The notes below the pieces were generated by a model, which saw only the letters and a program-made list of their open reading frames with translations, was not told the origin of the DNA and did not search any database. The translations under genes and the position numbers were made by a program. From positions 1 to 64,000 of the IMG/VR virus record IMGVR_UViG_3300042558_001959: a stretch of DNA of 64,000 nt; one strand, 5' to 3'. The stretch comes from a virus. Within the stretch, counting starts at the first letter, position 1; every line of letters starts with the position of its first letter. This document shows positions 43,878 to 55,200 of the stretch, piece by piece.

Positions 43878-46800
43878 TGGTAGATATTAATAGAATGTAC
43901 GACACCCTTCCAGAGAGAATGGCTGCCGCAAGATCTGCTTTGATGAGAACGTCTTATGGCATGGGTAATGCTATAAAGATAGAACCTGATGGAGATGAAA
44001 TAAAATTCGTCTTGAGTGCTACTGGTGAATCATTCAAATCTATCGACAGAGCCTTTGCTCGAGCAGGTACACTAAGAATTTCTCAATTTAACAATTTAGA
44101 CAGTAAACCAGGACAGTCAAGATTAGGCAGTAAAGTAAGTGGTATGGCTGAAATAATGGCTGACGTAAAAAGCAAATCACAGACATTCTCAGCGAGCCAA
44201 ATCAAATTACTGCAAGATGCCGGAATTGACGTAAGTTCAATAAAAGATATGCAGGTAGATTTGTTAACTCTCCATGAAGACAAAGGTGGAGTTAAAAATA
44301 TTGCTATGGAGATAGACAAACTGAGAAAACGTGGTTCGCTGCAGGGGATAACTGTTATTGATGATGAAAGCGCAAGATTGATAACCATGAGAGCTGGAGG
44401 TAACATGCTAACTAGTTATCAGTCCAATCTACTCTTATCCGTGACAGGTCATGATATGTTGGATCCAGGGGTAATGTCCGAGAAGGTTCTTAGCAAGAAT
44501 CCAAATAAACTTAGATCTGGAAGACTAGTCGACCATTTGTTGAAAATACCCAAAAGATTTAGGTCATTAGCCTCTGAAAGAGAAGTATCTTTAGCAGGTG
44601 GTGATTTAGAAAACTTTGTTGGGAAAAGAGGAAGTTCTACTTTTAGCGCGTCCATATTTGTGCCAGATCCTCAGTATGAGTTATTGAAAAAAATGACCTA
44701 TCAAGGAACTGATAAAACAAAAGCTTTTGGAAACACCATGAGAGGTAAGGAGTTAGCGGCTTATTATAAGAACGTAGATGCAGAAGATTTTGTTGGAAGC
44801 ATACTGAACCAATTTACTAAAAAGCAAAGAACAGAATTTGAAAATGTTATACGTTCCGCAGACTTTGCATACAAAGAAACAAATAAAACTGGCAAGTTTG
44901 CTAGTGATCAGTTAATGAAACATTTAGAAACAAATTTTATTAATGGAGACAAAAAACGAGCAAGTCTTGTAAAACAATTATTTGACAATATCGAATTTGC
45001 GTACGACGGATCTGATTTGATGAATGCGAAAAAGATCTCTGGATATACCGACACAACGATGCGCAAAGAAATAAATGTTCTGAAAAACAAATTAAAAAAT
45101 GCGCAGCAAGGTTTAGGTAAACCTCTCTCTTCTCAGGAGATGGAAGATCTAGCAATAAGAATAAAGCAGTTGGAAAATATTAAAGGACAGACTTCTAGGG
45201 CTCAAGCTACTGGAGGACTTGACCAGTTCACCATCAGAGGCCACGCTGCTAAATACGGAGATTTGAAAACAGCTGGTCAAGCAGTAGAATTCGACAAGCA
45301 ATTAGAAAAATATACAATGATTGCCAGTAAATTTGCATTTAAGCCAGAATTAGGTTTTGCAGGAAAAACTGATATATTAACTTTAAGCGGAATGGGCTCA
45401 GGGCGCGAGTTAGTGTATTCGGATCCAGTATCGGCTGCCTTTCATCCGGAAGTTTTTGCTGATCGAGCAACACTGGACGCAATGGAACAAAGAGGCCAAA
45501 GTGTTCTTCGAGAATTCGAAAGCGCAATCAACAGTGGCACAGTGCCCCGTAAGGTAAGGGCGATGCTAGAAGAAGCATCACAGCGCGATATAAGTCATCT
45601 CCCATCACATTCACGTCTTTCTGCGGTGAGAAATAAAGAATTTGCTAATTCCATATTAGACATGATGAGGAGTGGCGTTAGTCCAAAGCAAAATCCAACA
45701 ATGATGAACATGATGCACACCTTCTTTGCAACAGAGGCATTTAGAATGAAGGGCGACTTCATGCAAATGGTTGTTCCTGACACTCATCGTTTTGCAATTG
45801 ACAGTGAAGCAATTTTAATGGGAACCGAAAAAGGAAAGATGATTCTGAATAAAGGCAGGGGATATGATCGTATATCGATAGAGGGTTTAGGCGATGTAAA
45901 ACACGACATATTAAAGTTTAGAGTTAGTGGCCATAAAATGATGTTGCCGGCTGACTCTATTGGTAAATACAGACATGCTCTTGGTGGATTCGACTTAGAC
46001 GACAAGGTGTTAGAAAAAGTTTTAACATATAAAGATAATCAAGGATTAACTCGATTAGGGTTCAACATTAGTCGTCAGCCATCTGGCCCGGAAGAATTAA
46101 TATTTGCTAGAATGAATATGGATCAAGATACTATTAGGGGTCTATTTGGGGGTAGGGAAGATTCTTCTTCAGTTATGGAATTTAGAAAATCCTTAGACTC
46201 TTTAACACAATCAACTAGCAATACAGCCCATAAAAAAACGTACAGAATTCTTCAAGACATACTAGATGGTAAACATACTGACCAAACAACTGTTAAAGGA
46301 CAAATTGTCAAAAAAGACAAAACACTATCCTTAAATCATATAGATGATTTTGAACAAGCTATAGTAAATGTTTTTGGAGATTTAGAAGCACGTGGAGTAA
46401 CTACAATACAAAAATTAGACATAAAAAGAGCGGAAAAAATAAAAAGATATGGGTCTTCTACATTGAGTGTCAAAGATTTAAGCAAACGACCAGATTATAC
46501 TAGAGAAGGAATATTTAAAGCTTTTATAGAATCAGGTTCTTTTGACATGAAGGATGATTTCCTGGAAACAATGAGAGCAAACAATTTTGATCAAAAAATG
46601 ATAAATAAATTTTCAAAAGCCGCAGATTTTGAAGAAATGCTAAAGATGATGGAATCCACCTATGAGACAGACCCGGCTCTGCGGGCAATTTTTCAGACAG
46701 CAATAGATGATTTTAGTGTCAAAAAAGCTATTGAAGGTGGAGATATTCTTGGAGTGTACGTCAATAGATCGATGACAGTTGGCAGTGTATTGAATCAATA

Positions 46801-48745
46801 TGAAGCATTCTTAAATGATGCAGGTACCTCTAAAGCAACCAAAGAGTACATGCTGAAAAACTATAAGATTGGCCTACTAGCACAGGACGAGGCAATTGAC
46901 GCCTCCGTTGGTGTAAGTTTTGCCTCCTCGAGGAATCTATCTCAAAATGTAGGAAGCCTTCTATCTTCAGCTGATAATGCTAATTATATGAAAGATGTAG
47001 GAGTTCAAAAAGCGCTAGTAAAATTAGGACTGTCTGGAGCAGATTTAGGGCTTGACGTTTTTGGTGAACAAAGCATCGAGGGACTAGGAAAAATGATTGG
47101 CTTCTCGCGCGCAGTTGGCTCCTCTGACGATAGTCTTCTATTAGGTATTGATGAGTTTCTACTGAAAGATAGAATTAGAGACACAGACACAAAATCTATA
47201 TTAGACAATATGATTACAGGTATGGAAGACGCTCAAAGGCAAGGGCTTGCAACAGCTGTTGATTTAGACAAAACATTAAAAGAATTAAAAGATATATCCG
47301 CTTCTAATGATGCAAGTAAGATTAAAGAGGAATTAATAAAAAGAATTGGCCTAAACGCAGACCACTCATTTGCATCAATATCCAGGGTGCATGACGTAGG
47401 CGTTCGATATTCTTCATATCTTGATTCTGTGAACAGGTCCTCAATATCTAGGATTCCATCTGACGACATTTTATCTTCAACACGAACTTCTAGGGAAGCT
47501 GATTCAGTTGCTCGATCAATTATTGCTACCCATAAGGATGAGCTAGATAGGATATTCAATACGACCACAGATAGCATTAAGACAATGAATCAAACTGAAT
47601 TATTTAATCACTCTGCACTTTTGGATAATATAGGCGAAAAGGTACTAAGAGATATAGGTCAAGCTTCTCAATTAGTCGGAATGTCATCAGTAGATTTAGT
47701 AAATGCAATAGATAAAGTAACAGCTGGAACTAGAGTTGATATTGGAGGCTTAAGACATTTAACGTCGCTGCAAGCAGGAGAGCTACCAGAGGACGCGGAA
47801 AGGGCAGCTAAAGCAATACAAGATGTTAGAACGTACAGAAGAGTAAAACATTATGAATCTTTTGATCAAGATTACGCCAATCAAGTCAGAGCTAGCCTCG
47901 GAAATAAAGGCACTATGGAGGACTTGGAAATAGAAGCTAAAAAAAGACTAAAGTCCGTGAAAGAAGCCCAGCAAAGAATAGATGACGGCACGAACACAAT
48001 GCTCGATATCTTCGAAACAACTAACGAACAAAATGATGTTTTTAGAGCTTTACTAGGTCAGTCAGATGAAATTGCTGACGATTTGGTACGAGGAAACGCT
48101 AATCATCAGGTAGCATTAATAAGAGCTCAAATGCAAAAAGATGAACTAGCGCAAGCTGGATTAATAAATATTGATCCATCGACAGGCCTAATAGATGATG
48201 TAACACCAGGGACCCTAGGAACAGCTGGTGTATTAGATGCTGATGCTGCCAGAACAGCATTTGGAGATGATGGACTAGCTGATAATATCATTAATTCAAT
48301 TACAGACCTAGACGATGGACTCGTAGAGAACAAAGCAGTATATAAAAGAATAGGCGAAAAAATGGGAGATCTTAAAGATCTTTTCAAAAATCCTACTATC
48401 AAGAAAGGCGCCCTGGCAATTGGAGGCTTAATAGCAGGAAGCTTGGCCTATTCAGAGATCAGGGATAGGACTCACGAAGATATGGCTGGCCCCCCACTAC
48501 TTCCAGGCGGATCCGCCTATGAAAGCGGTTATCCAAATCGAGTTCCACAAATTGGCACCTTTGGAGGACCAGGTTATGATCCTGGCGTCAGTTACAAAGT
48601 AAACTTATATGGAGACCAAGACACCGTCGGAAGATTTAATGCTGCTGCAGGAGGGTTAGTTAATGGCAATATCAACACTACTATGTATAATAGAATCCCC
48701 AATGTAGCCCAGGATCCATATGCGGAAATGGCAGCCAATTATTAA
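43877..48745 (+). CDS. Giant virion protein with RNA polymerase-like barrel motifs (hypothesis)
   Basis: A 1622-aa protein starting at ATG 43877, overlapping the previous stop by 1 base. Most of it is unrecognised and helical. One region stands out: F-T-I-R-(x5)-Y-G-D-L-K near residues 451-464 with K464 and K485, then V-V-P-D-T-H-R-F-A-I-D (632-642) and L-G-G-F-D-L-D-D-K (702-710). The order resembles the two-barrel core of QDE-1/YonO-type RNA polymerases, in which one barrel supplies lysines and the other P-x-x-H-R and D-x-D-G-D. Here the metal motif is D-L-D-D-K, so it differs at the final Asp. A hydrophobic helix (about 1511-1527) and an about 95-residue polar tail end the protein. It could equally be an uncharacterised tail or ejection protein. 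Confidence 0.55.
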   Translation: MVDINRMYDTLPERMAAARSALMRTSYGMGNAIKIEPDGDEIKFVLSATGESFKSIDRAFARAGTLRISQFNNLDSKPGQSRLGSKVSGMAEIMADVKSKSQTFSASQIKLLQDAGIDVSSIKDMQVDLLTLHEDKGGVKNIAMEIDKLRKRGSLQGITVIDDESARLITMRAGGNMLTSYQSNLLLSVTGHDMLDPGVMSEKVLSKNPNKLRSGRLVDHLLKIPKRFRSLASEREVSLAGGDLENFVGKRGSSTFSASIFVPDPQYELLKKMTYQGTDKTKAFGNTMRGKELAAYYKNVDAEDFVGSILNQFTKKQRTEFENVIRSADFAYKETNKTGKFASDQLMKHLETNFINGDKKRASLVKQLFDNIEFAYDGSDLMNAKKISGYTDTTMRKEINVLKNKLKNAQQGLGKPLSSQEMEDLAIRIKQLENIKGQTSRAQATGGLDQFTIRGHAAKYGDLKTAGQAVEFDKQLEKYTMIASKFAFKPELGFAGKTDILTLSGMGSGRELVYSDPVSAAFHPEVFADRATLDAMEQRGQSVLREFESAINSGTVPRKVRAMLEEASQRDISHLPSHSRLSAVRNKEFANSILDMMRSGVSPKQNPTMMNMMHTFFATEAFRMKGDFMQMVVPDTHRFAIDSEAILMGTEKGKMILNKGRGYDRISIEGLGDVKHDILKFRVSGHKMMLPADSIGKYRHALGGFDLDDKVLEKVLTYKDNQGLTRLGFNISRQPSGPEELIFARMNMDQDTIRGLFGGREDSSSVMEFRKSLDSLTQSTSNTAHKKTYRILQDILDGKHTDQTTVKGQIVKKDKTLSLNHIDDFEQAIVNVFGDLEARGVTTIQKLDIKRAEKIKRYGSSTLSVKDLSKRPDYTREGIFKAFIESGSFDMKDDFLETMRANNFDQKMINKFSKAADFEEMLKMMESTYETDPALRAIFQTAIDDFSVKKAIEGGDILGVYVNRSMTVGSVLNQYEAFLNDAGTSKATKEYMLKNYKIGLLAQDEAIDASVGVSFASSRNLSQNVGSLLSSADNANYMKDVGVQKALVKLGLSGADLGLDVFGEQSIEGLGKMIGFSRAVGSSDDSLLLGIDEFLLKDRIRDTDTKSILDNMITGMEDAQRQGLATAVDLDKTLKELKDISASNDASKIKEELIKRIGLNADHSFASISRVHDVGVRYSSYLDSVNRSSISRIPSDDILSSTRTSREADSVARSIIATHKDELDRIFNTTTDSIKTMNQTELFNHSALLDNIGEKVLRDIGQASQLVGMSSVDLVNAIDKVTAGTRVDIGGLRHLTSLQAGELPEDAERAAKAIQDVRTYRRVKHYESFDQDYANQVRASLGNKGTMEDLEIEAKKRLKSVKEAQQRIDDGTNTMLDIFETTNEQNDVFRALLGQSDEIADDLVRGNANHQVALIRAQMQKDELAQAGLINIDPSTGLIDDVTPGTLGTAGVLDADAARTAFGDDGLADNIINSITDLDDGLVENKAVYKRIGEKMGDLKDLFKNPTIKKGALAIGGLIAGSLAYSEIRDRTHEDMAGPPLLPGGSAYESGYPNRVPQIGTFGGPGYDPGVSYKVNLYGDQDTVGRFNAAAGGLVNGNINTTMYNRIPNVAQDPYAEMAANY

Positions 48746-48757
48746 GGTTAGGTATTT

Positions 48758-49201
48758 ATGATTTTTGGTGCAGGTGACCAAAATAAAAAACTGAGTAGTG
48801 CAGCTGGTCGTCCAAAAGATACATCTTATAGAAAACAAAATGCAGATGCTTACTCAGGTAAGATCTCTTCCAGTAAGTCTTCTGCAAATAAAACTATTGG
48901 TGAATCAAAAGCTACTGTTAGAAAATCTAATTCTGCCAAGCTAAAAGGCTCATACGAAGGCCTGCAGAATAGTTCCTCCACTGTCCTACAAATGGATGGT
49001 GTGGGCTATGACAATAAAGCTATACAAAATGCCCGATATAATAAAAACCAAGTATCTCATAATAATGAAAACTTTAATTTTAATATGGCACCTGTTGATA
49101 AAAACTATAGTATAATGGATAATTACAGTTCGATGTCTGCGACTGGATCATCTAGTAATAAAATTAGCAATATAGTTAAAAATAATATGATGTTTAAATA
49201 G
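48758..49201 (+). CDS. Small basic Ser/Asn-rich protein (147 aa)
   Basis: A 147-aa protein with no recognised domain. It is rich in Ser, Lys and Asn, with S-K-S-S-A-N-K-T and K-A-T-V-R-K-S-N in the first half, and is predicted to be largely disordered. It lies between two giant virion genes (12 and 9 bases away) so is probably made with them. It could be a small ejection, linker or DNA-binding component. The start at ATG 48758 has TTAGGT upstream. Confidence 0.55.
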   Translation: MIFGAGDQNKKLSSAAGRPKDTSYRKQNADAYSGKISSSKSSANKTIGESKATVRKSNSAKLKGSYEGLQNSSSTVLQMDGVGYDNKAIQNARYNKNQVSHNNENFNFNMAPVDKNYSIMDNYSSMSATGSSSNKISNIVKNNMMFK

Positions 49202-49210
49202 GAAAATTAC

Positions 49211-52200
49211 ATGGCTATCAGTCCCCAATCATTTAACGCGCTAACAACATTAAAAAGCAATAATGCGCTAGATTCACTTGCGAGGTATATTGACCTATTA
49301 TTGGATCCCTCAATAGGGAATGATGAAGAGACATCTTATACTCCGTACAGTGAGGCAGATCAATATCTTAAAATGAGAGATCTCATTAAAGATGGATCCG
49401 GAGAATTTAATTCTAATTCAGAAAAAATTGAGTTAAAAGATTATGATTTAAATTTATCTCAATTAATATTTTTAGATGAAAATGACCAAATAGCAGTCGA
49501 TGCGTATAGTTCATGCATAGCCACTCTTGTAGGAAATGCAGTTGCTAAAACGTGGACAGAAGACATATTGAGGTTTTATGCAACGGAATATGAGCTAACT
49601 CCATCTACAACAATGGCTCAAATAAGAGTTCATTTTTATCAAAATAATTTTATTAATGCTAAGTATGACCAAAACGTTTTTATCATATTTGGTTTTAGAA
49701 TATATAGATGTTTTTTGGAATTTGTTAAAAGTAGAATATCTTCATTTAAAGATTCTAATACAGAAAATCCTGAAGACGCAACTGATGGTGAAGAGAGGGA
49801 TAATTCAGAAGATACGGTTATAGAATCAGATATTGGACAGCTTGAAGATATTTATAGTCTATTTTCCTTAGGTTCATATTATCCTGGAGTTTTGGAAAGA
49901 ACTTTTAAGGGAAGAAATTTAGATGGTATTACATATGAAAATTATGAATCATCCCTTAAGTATGTCAATAGTTTTAGTAGAGTTTTTTCAAATTTAAATC
50001 TTGAAGGATTGAATGGTTTAGCAGAACAGTCATCTGGAAGAAATAATTTTGAAACTATAATGAATAAAATAGAAGAAATTGGCCTACTCCACCTAGCATC
50101 TTATGCCTATGAAATATCAGAGTTTGCAAAGAAAAGGCTTAGAAATAAATTTACACTGAAGAGATCTGCAAATGATGTAGTAGATCCTACTGTAGATCTA
50201 CCCTGGTTAATTTCATTAGGCGAAGTAATACAAAGGTTGAAACATGATCCCTTAACTTTTGCAGCGATAAGTTTTTACTTCCCAAGTTTAACAACCTTCC
50301 TGGTCGATGCACTAGCAGTTGTTGGAGATTATTCCGATAATGGTAAAGGCGGAGGAGAAGAAGATACCCTCAATAACGCAGATGACTTTGCATTATCTTT
50401 AGAAAAAGCTTTTGGTGTTACCTCTGTACTTACAGCTACTGATTATGGAAACTTTGTTGCCATTGGTCAAACTGCAAGAGCAATTTTCCAGATGGCTTAC
50501 AAGTTCACTAATACATCGCAACGTATTCAAAATGTATTGAAGACATCACCATTCAGAGCTAATATAGCTCCAAATACTCCAGATAATTTTCACCTAAGAT
50601 TGGGTGCAGCAAACTTCTATGTTCCCCCTGTATCAATAGATGTAAATTCTAATTTTAAAACTGGAAGCCTTACTGGTGCGGCCATTAGGCAGAAGAACAG
50701 TCCTAAGTTTAATTCTGGATATAAAGAGACCAGTATTAGAATGAGATTGTTTTTTCCAAACTATGAAGAAATTTGGGGATTGTCAGTAGACGCCTTGTCG
50801 AGAATAGATTTAAATGATACATTTAAAATTGATTTTAAAAATGGTGGAGATACTGAAATAAAGATAGATAAATTTCTTTCCTCACTAAGAGGCCTAGTCG
50901 CGGCGTTTAAATATTCTCCAATTCTCCCTATTAAGAATAATTACTTAAATACTGTTCACGGAATAACAGCAGTAGCCCTTTCTAGTATGAGTATTTCAAC
51001 TATTCCAAATTATCCTTTTGCACTCGCTGTTGATATTGAATTATTGAATTTTAATCACCAACCATTTCTTCCAATGATCAAAGACTTTAATCAAGCAATT
51101 CATTGGGGTAAATATCGTCATTATATGGGCAAGGCCGCAGGACATCTTCATGACTATGTTAATGAAGAATTTCTATTAAAGCAGTCTGATGTAAAAGAAG
51201 TGGATTTAACCGCTAAAACTGTTACTGGAAAAACTGTAACTGACTTTGGTTTTGCTATTGGCATAACTGATTCTGATATTGACACAGATCCTGAAACACC
51301 CGCAGTTCCGCCGAATGTATTTGATAATGATGTATTAAATATTAACGTAATTTCTGAATGGAAAAATGGAAACAATATTTCTCTATTTGCCCCAGCTGAA
51401 ACTCAAACAAAGATTTATTTGCCTGATACATCTTCATTCAGAACTAAACAGGAAAAAACGTTAACTGATCTAGGGCAAAATACTTGGCAAGGAATACTTT
51501 CTAGGTTTGGCATAGATATTAATCAATCAGAATCATATGGGGTGTCTTTAGCAGAAGTTCAAGATATATCACTTTCAGACTCTTATTCTAAATCAATAGC
51601 GAATACAATAAAAGATTCTATAGATATATTGACAGCCGGTATTACATCAGACGATAAAGCTGAACAGATATATGCGTTTTTTGTCACCTCATTTATTGCT
51701 GAAAATAAAAGCATCACTAAGACTCAAGCAGATTGGCTAAAGAATAACTTTAATACTTCAGCAGCGGATTATCCTGAACAGGGCACATACATTTTCCAAG
51801 GAAAGTTTATAAATAATGTATCCCTTAATGGTATGAAAGATTCATTCACTGATATTTCAAGAGATCCAGTATCTTACTTAGACTTAATAAAGAGTGGAAT
51901 AACTGAAGAAAAGATACGTAAACTTGGAATTCCAGATCTTACAGATGAAATGAGAACTTCTATTGAAAAAAGTGTTCAAAATGAATTAGCTCAAGCATTT
52001 AGTGTGTCTTTATATCAAAGATTTTTTATGAGTGGGCCTATTCAATCTTTAATGGAAGCAGCAAGAGCCAAAGGTAATTACAATATAGATGAAGATGGAA
52101 ATGTAATTAGGGAAAGTGGTTACTCATTCAAAGAATGGGAAGTTCCGATGATACGGGTTGACTTAGATCCTCATGCCGTGATTATTAATGGCGTGACAGT

Positions 52201-55200
52201 ATCCATGGGTAACAGCCTGGCTAAATTACAAATACAAATGCAAGATGAGCCAACCTATCAGCACATTGGTGGCAGGGACAGCAGTATCAGTATATCTATG
52301 ACTGTAATTGGTGAAAAAGAATTAATTAAATTAAAAAATGTTTTTGATCATATATCTAATTTAGCAAGACTAGAGCACGCTACTGGAGTAATTGGCTTCT
52401 TAGGTATTAAGAATATTATTACGGCACTGTGCGGAATTAAATATGTCTTACCACTAAGTTATAATGTTAGTACGATACCTAATTATCCTCACGCATACAG
52501 TGTCCAATTAACTCTAATAGACTTTGACATATTCCAACAAAAACGAGAAGAACTTAGCAGTACTCAGCAAAAAGAATTAATACAACAATTCAGTACAAAG
52601 AAAAATCCATTTTTAAGAATTAAACAATTCTGGGGAACGTTCAATGCGTATCCAGATTTTCCTTTAAGTTTAAAAAATTCTGACGGAGATGTTGTAGGGC
52701 ATTTAGATCCAGATTATTACTTCAGAAGTTTTGAAATGTTTGATAGAGATGTAGTAAACAGCTTTAGTACACAGCATTCAAAAATTCAAGACTATAATTT
52801 TGATACTCATTCCGATGGTTCAGGTGGATGGGGCGGTGAAGGTTCTGATGGCTTAGGGATAACTGCAAAAATATTAGAATTTATTCAGTTATACAATAAT
52901 AGAGAAGATACTATAGCTTCTTCAGACGTTGTGCAGCAAATGAAAGATTACATAATTGCAAATCAAATTGGATTATCTAGATTTATTCATTTACTAAGAA
53001 ATGTTGTTACCGGCAACACAGACTATAGCAGTGCTACAAATGTGCAACTATTGACTGATTTCATTACATTAACTGAAGAAACTAGTGAAACAAATCCATT
53101 CTTTGATGCAGTTACTCCAGCTCGTTTTCAGCAGGGAGACTTATCTCCGAATGATGCAGCAAACGCTAATTCTATTGAAGCAGCTTTGAGCGGAGCCTTT
53201 AACATACAAGGTGAAGAATTTGTCAGTTTTGATCCAGATGAAGTTGATTTTCATAAACAAATTTTTACAGTACCTGCATCAGATCCAGCTGATATATTAG
53301 ATAATAAAATTCCATCGATCTTGCAAACTGCAGCAGGCACTCATTTTGGATATATTAGTAGAGACAATGGTAGATTCTACTTAACCGCTAATGGCACGAA
53401 TATTAAGAAGGTCACCGATGAAAGTGATTCCGCCAATTCAGGGGTTACCAAATTTTCATCTAATTTCATAAAAGATGTACAGACTCCAGAAACTGGAAAT
53501 ACCACTGTTAATACAGGTGTCTCTGGGGCAAAAGCAGTTTCTGAATACCAAAACGCCTATACAGGTGATGTGCAATCACATTGGGAGACTATGATGGTCG
53601 ATGCATCTTACCGAGATGTGTCAGGCCGAATGCTACGCGCGTTTCCAACATATATGTTATGGTTAATAGATGAAGGCGGTATGTTTGCGGGCGTTAAACT
53701 GTTCGACAACTTCTATGGTCTACAATCTATTATTGACTTCTCTGTAGTAAGCTCAGAAGATTTATTAGGTGATACTTTAATTTTCAGAGTTTCTAATCTT
53801 TACAGTAAATTAACAAAGAATGAATCTAGTAAAATATTTAACCCTAATGATACTGAAGGAAATAATGACCCACTTTCTTTAACTGATGGTTTAAGTTCTA
53901 TTATTGAAAGAACTTTAAATATGTCAAAAAATATTCTTGGACATATGAGAAATGAATATGTTGTTGATATAGCTAATATACGATTAAAGCCAGGAGTAAG
54001 GGTTCATTTAAGAGCAGGTTATGGATCAAATCCAAACTCACTGCAAACTCTTTTCAATGGAGTTATTACCAATGTTGAACAAGGTGAAATTGTCACAATT
54101 ACAGCACAGTCAGACGCAATTGAATTAGGCGCAGTAATCAATTCAGTAAATAAAAAAGGCAGTAGCGGAAAGATCGATGGCGGCGTTGATACTGGCATGT
54201 ATATGTCAGAGCCTAGAGACTTAATGGTAAGACTACTTTCTATGGGCGCTTCTAGGACAAGAGAAGCTATAGCTCATGCGACAAGAGGAACAGTATTTTC
54301 TGAAAATAGATTTGGCATTAGACACTTTGGCAATATTTTGTATGAGCCATTGACTACAGGAGAGCGGGCAAAGAATGACGCTGTTCGGGATAGTATAACT
54401 GGAGCATTTAGTATTGCTGGAAGCAATAATAGTTTCATGAATAAAGCTGTTGGAATTACCGAGGGTTTTAGCATGAATTATAGAGGCAATACATTTTCCG
54501 CAGTTAGCCAATTATTTGCTAACTTCTGCGCTCAAGTAGATCTTGAAATATATAAAAGAAATATTTATCCCGGAAATGGAACGGGCATTGCTCAATTTCT
54601 TGGTGGTGACCTAGATGATGGATGGTCTACGGCATCATCTCTTACCCAAGAAAATAGCCACAATGAAAGAATGGAAGGCTATCTTGGCAGGTTGACCGAT
54701 AGAACTTGGAATGACTTAATTTCTAATTCAGAGTTAGAAAATGATGGCCTATTAGATACTGGAGCAAATAGCACATTAGATTTCTTAACAGAAGATAACC
54801 AACTTGTAAATTCAGAAGGAAGAGCTGGATTAGTCAAAGGTTTATTCGGCGCTGGTATAACCGCAGGAGTTTTTGCACTAGGAGGACCGGTTACTGCAGC
54901 CATAGCTGGATCAGGGTTGCTTGGAGTACTACGTGGCAGAGGTGGAACTAATCTATTCAGAACTATGGGAATTATATCTCCTAATTCTGATGATGATTTA
55001 CCCGGTTTTGACGAAGTCTCGTTTAAAGCTCAAACTTATATGAGAACTGTTTGGGATTTATTTCAAATGTGCGCAAGATTGCTACCTAATTATATTGTAG
55101 CGGTTAGACCATTTGAAGATAGGTCGACAGTATTTTATGGCAAACCACATTGGCTTTATACATCTGGTGTAGTCCCAATTACAACAGGTTTTCCTGGGCA

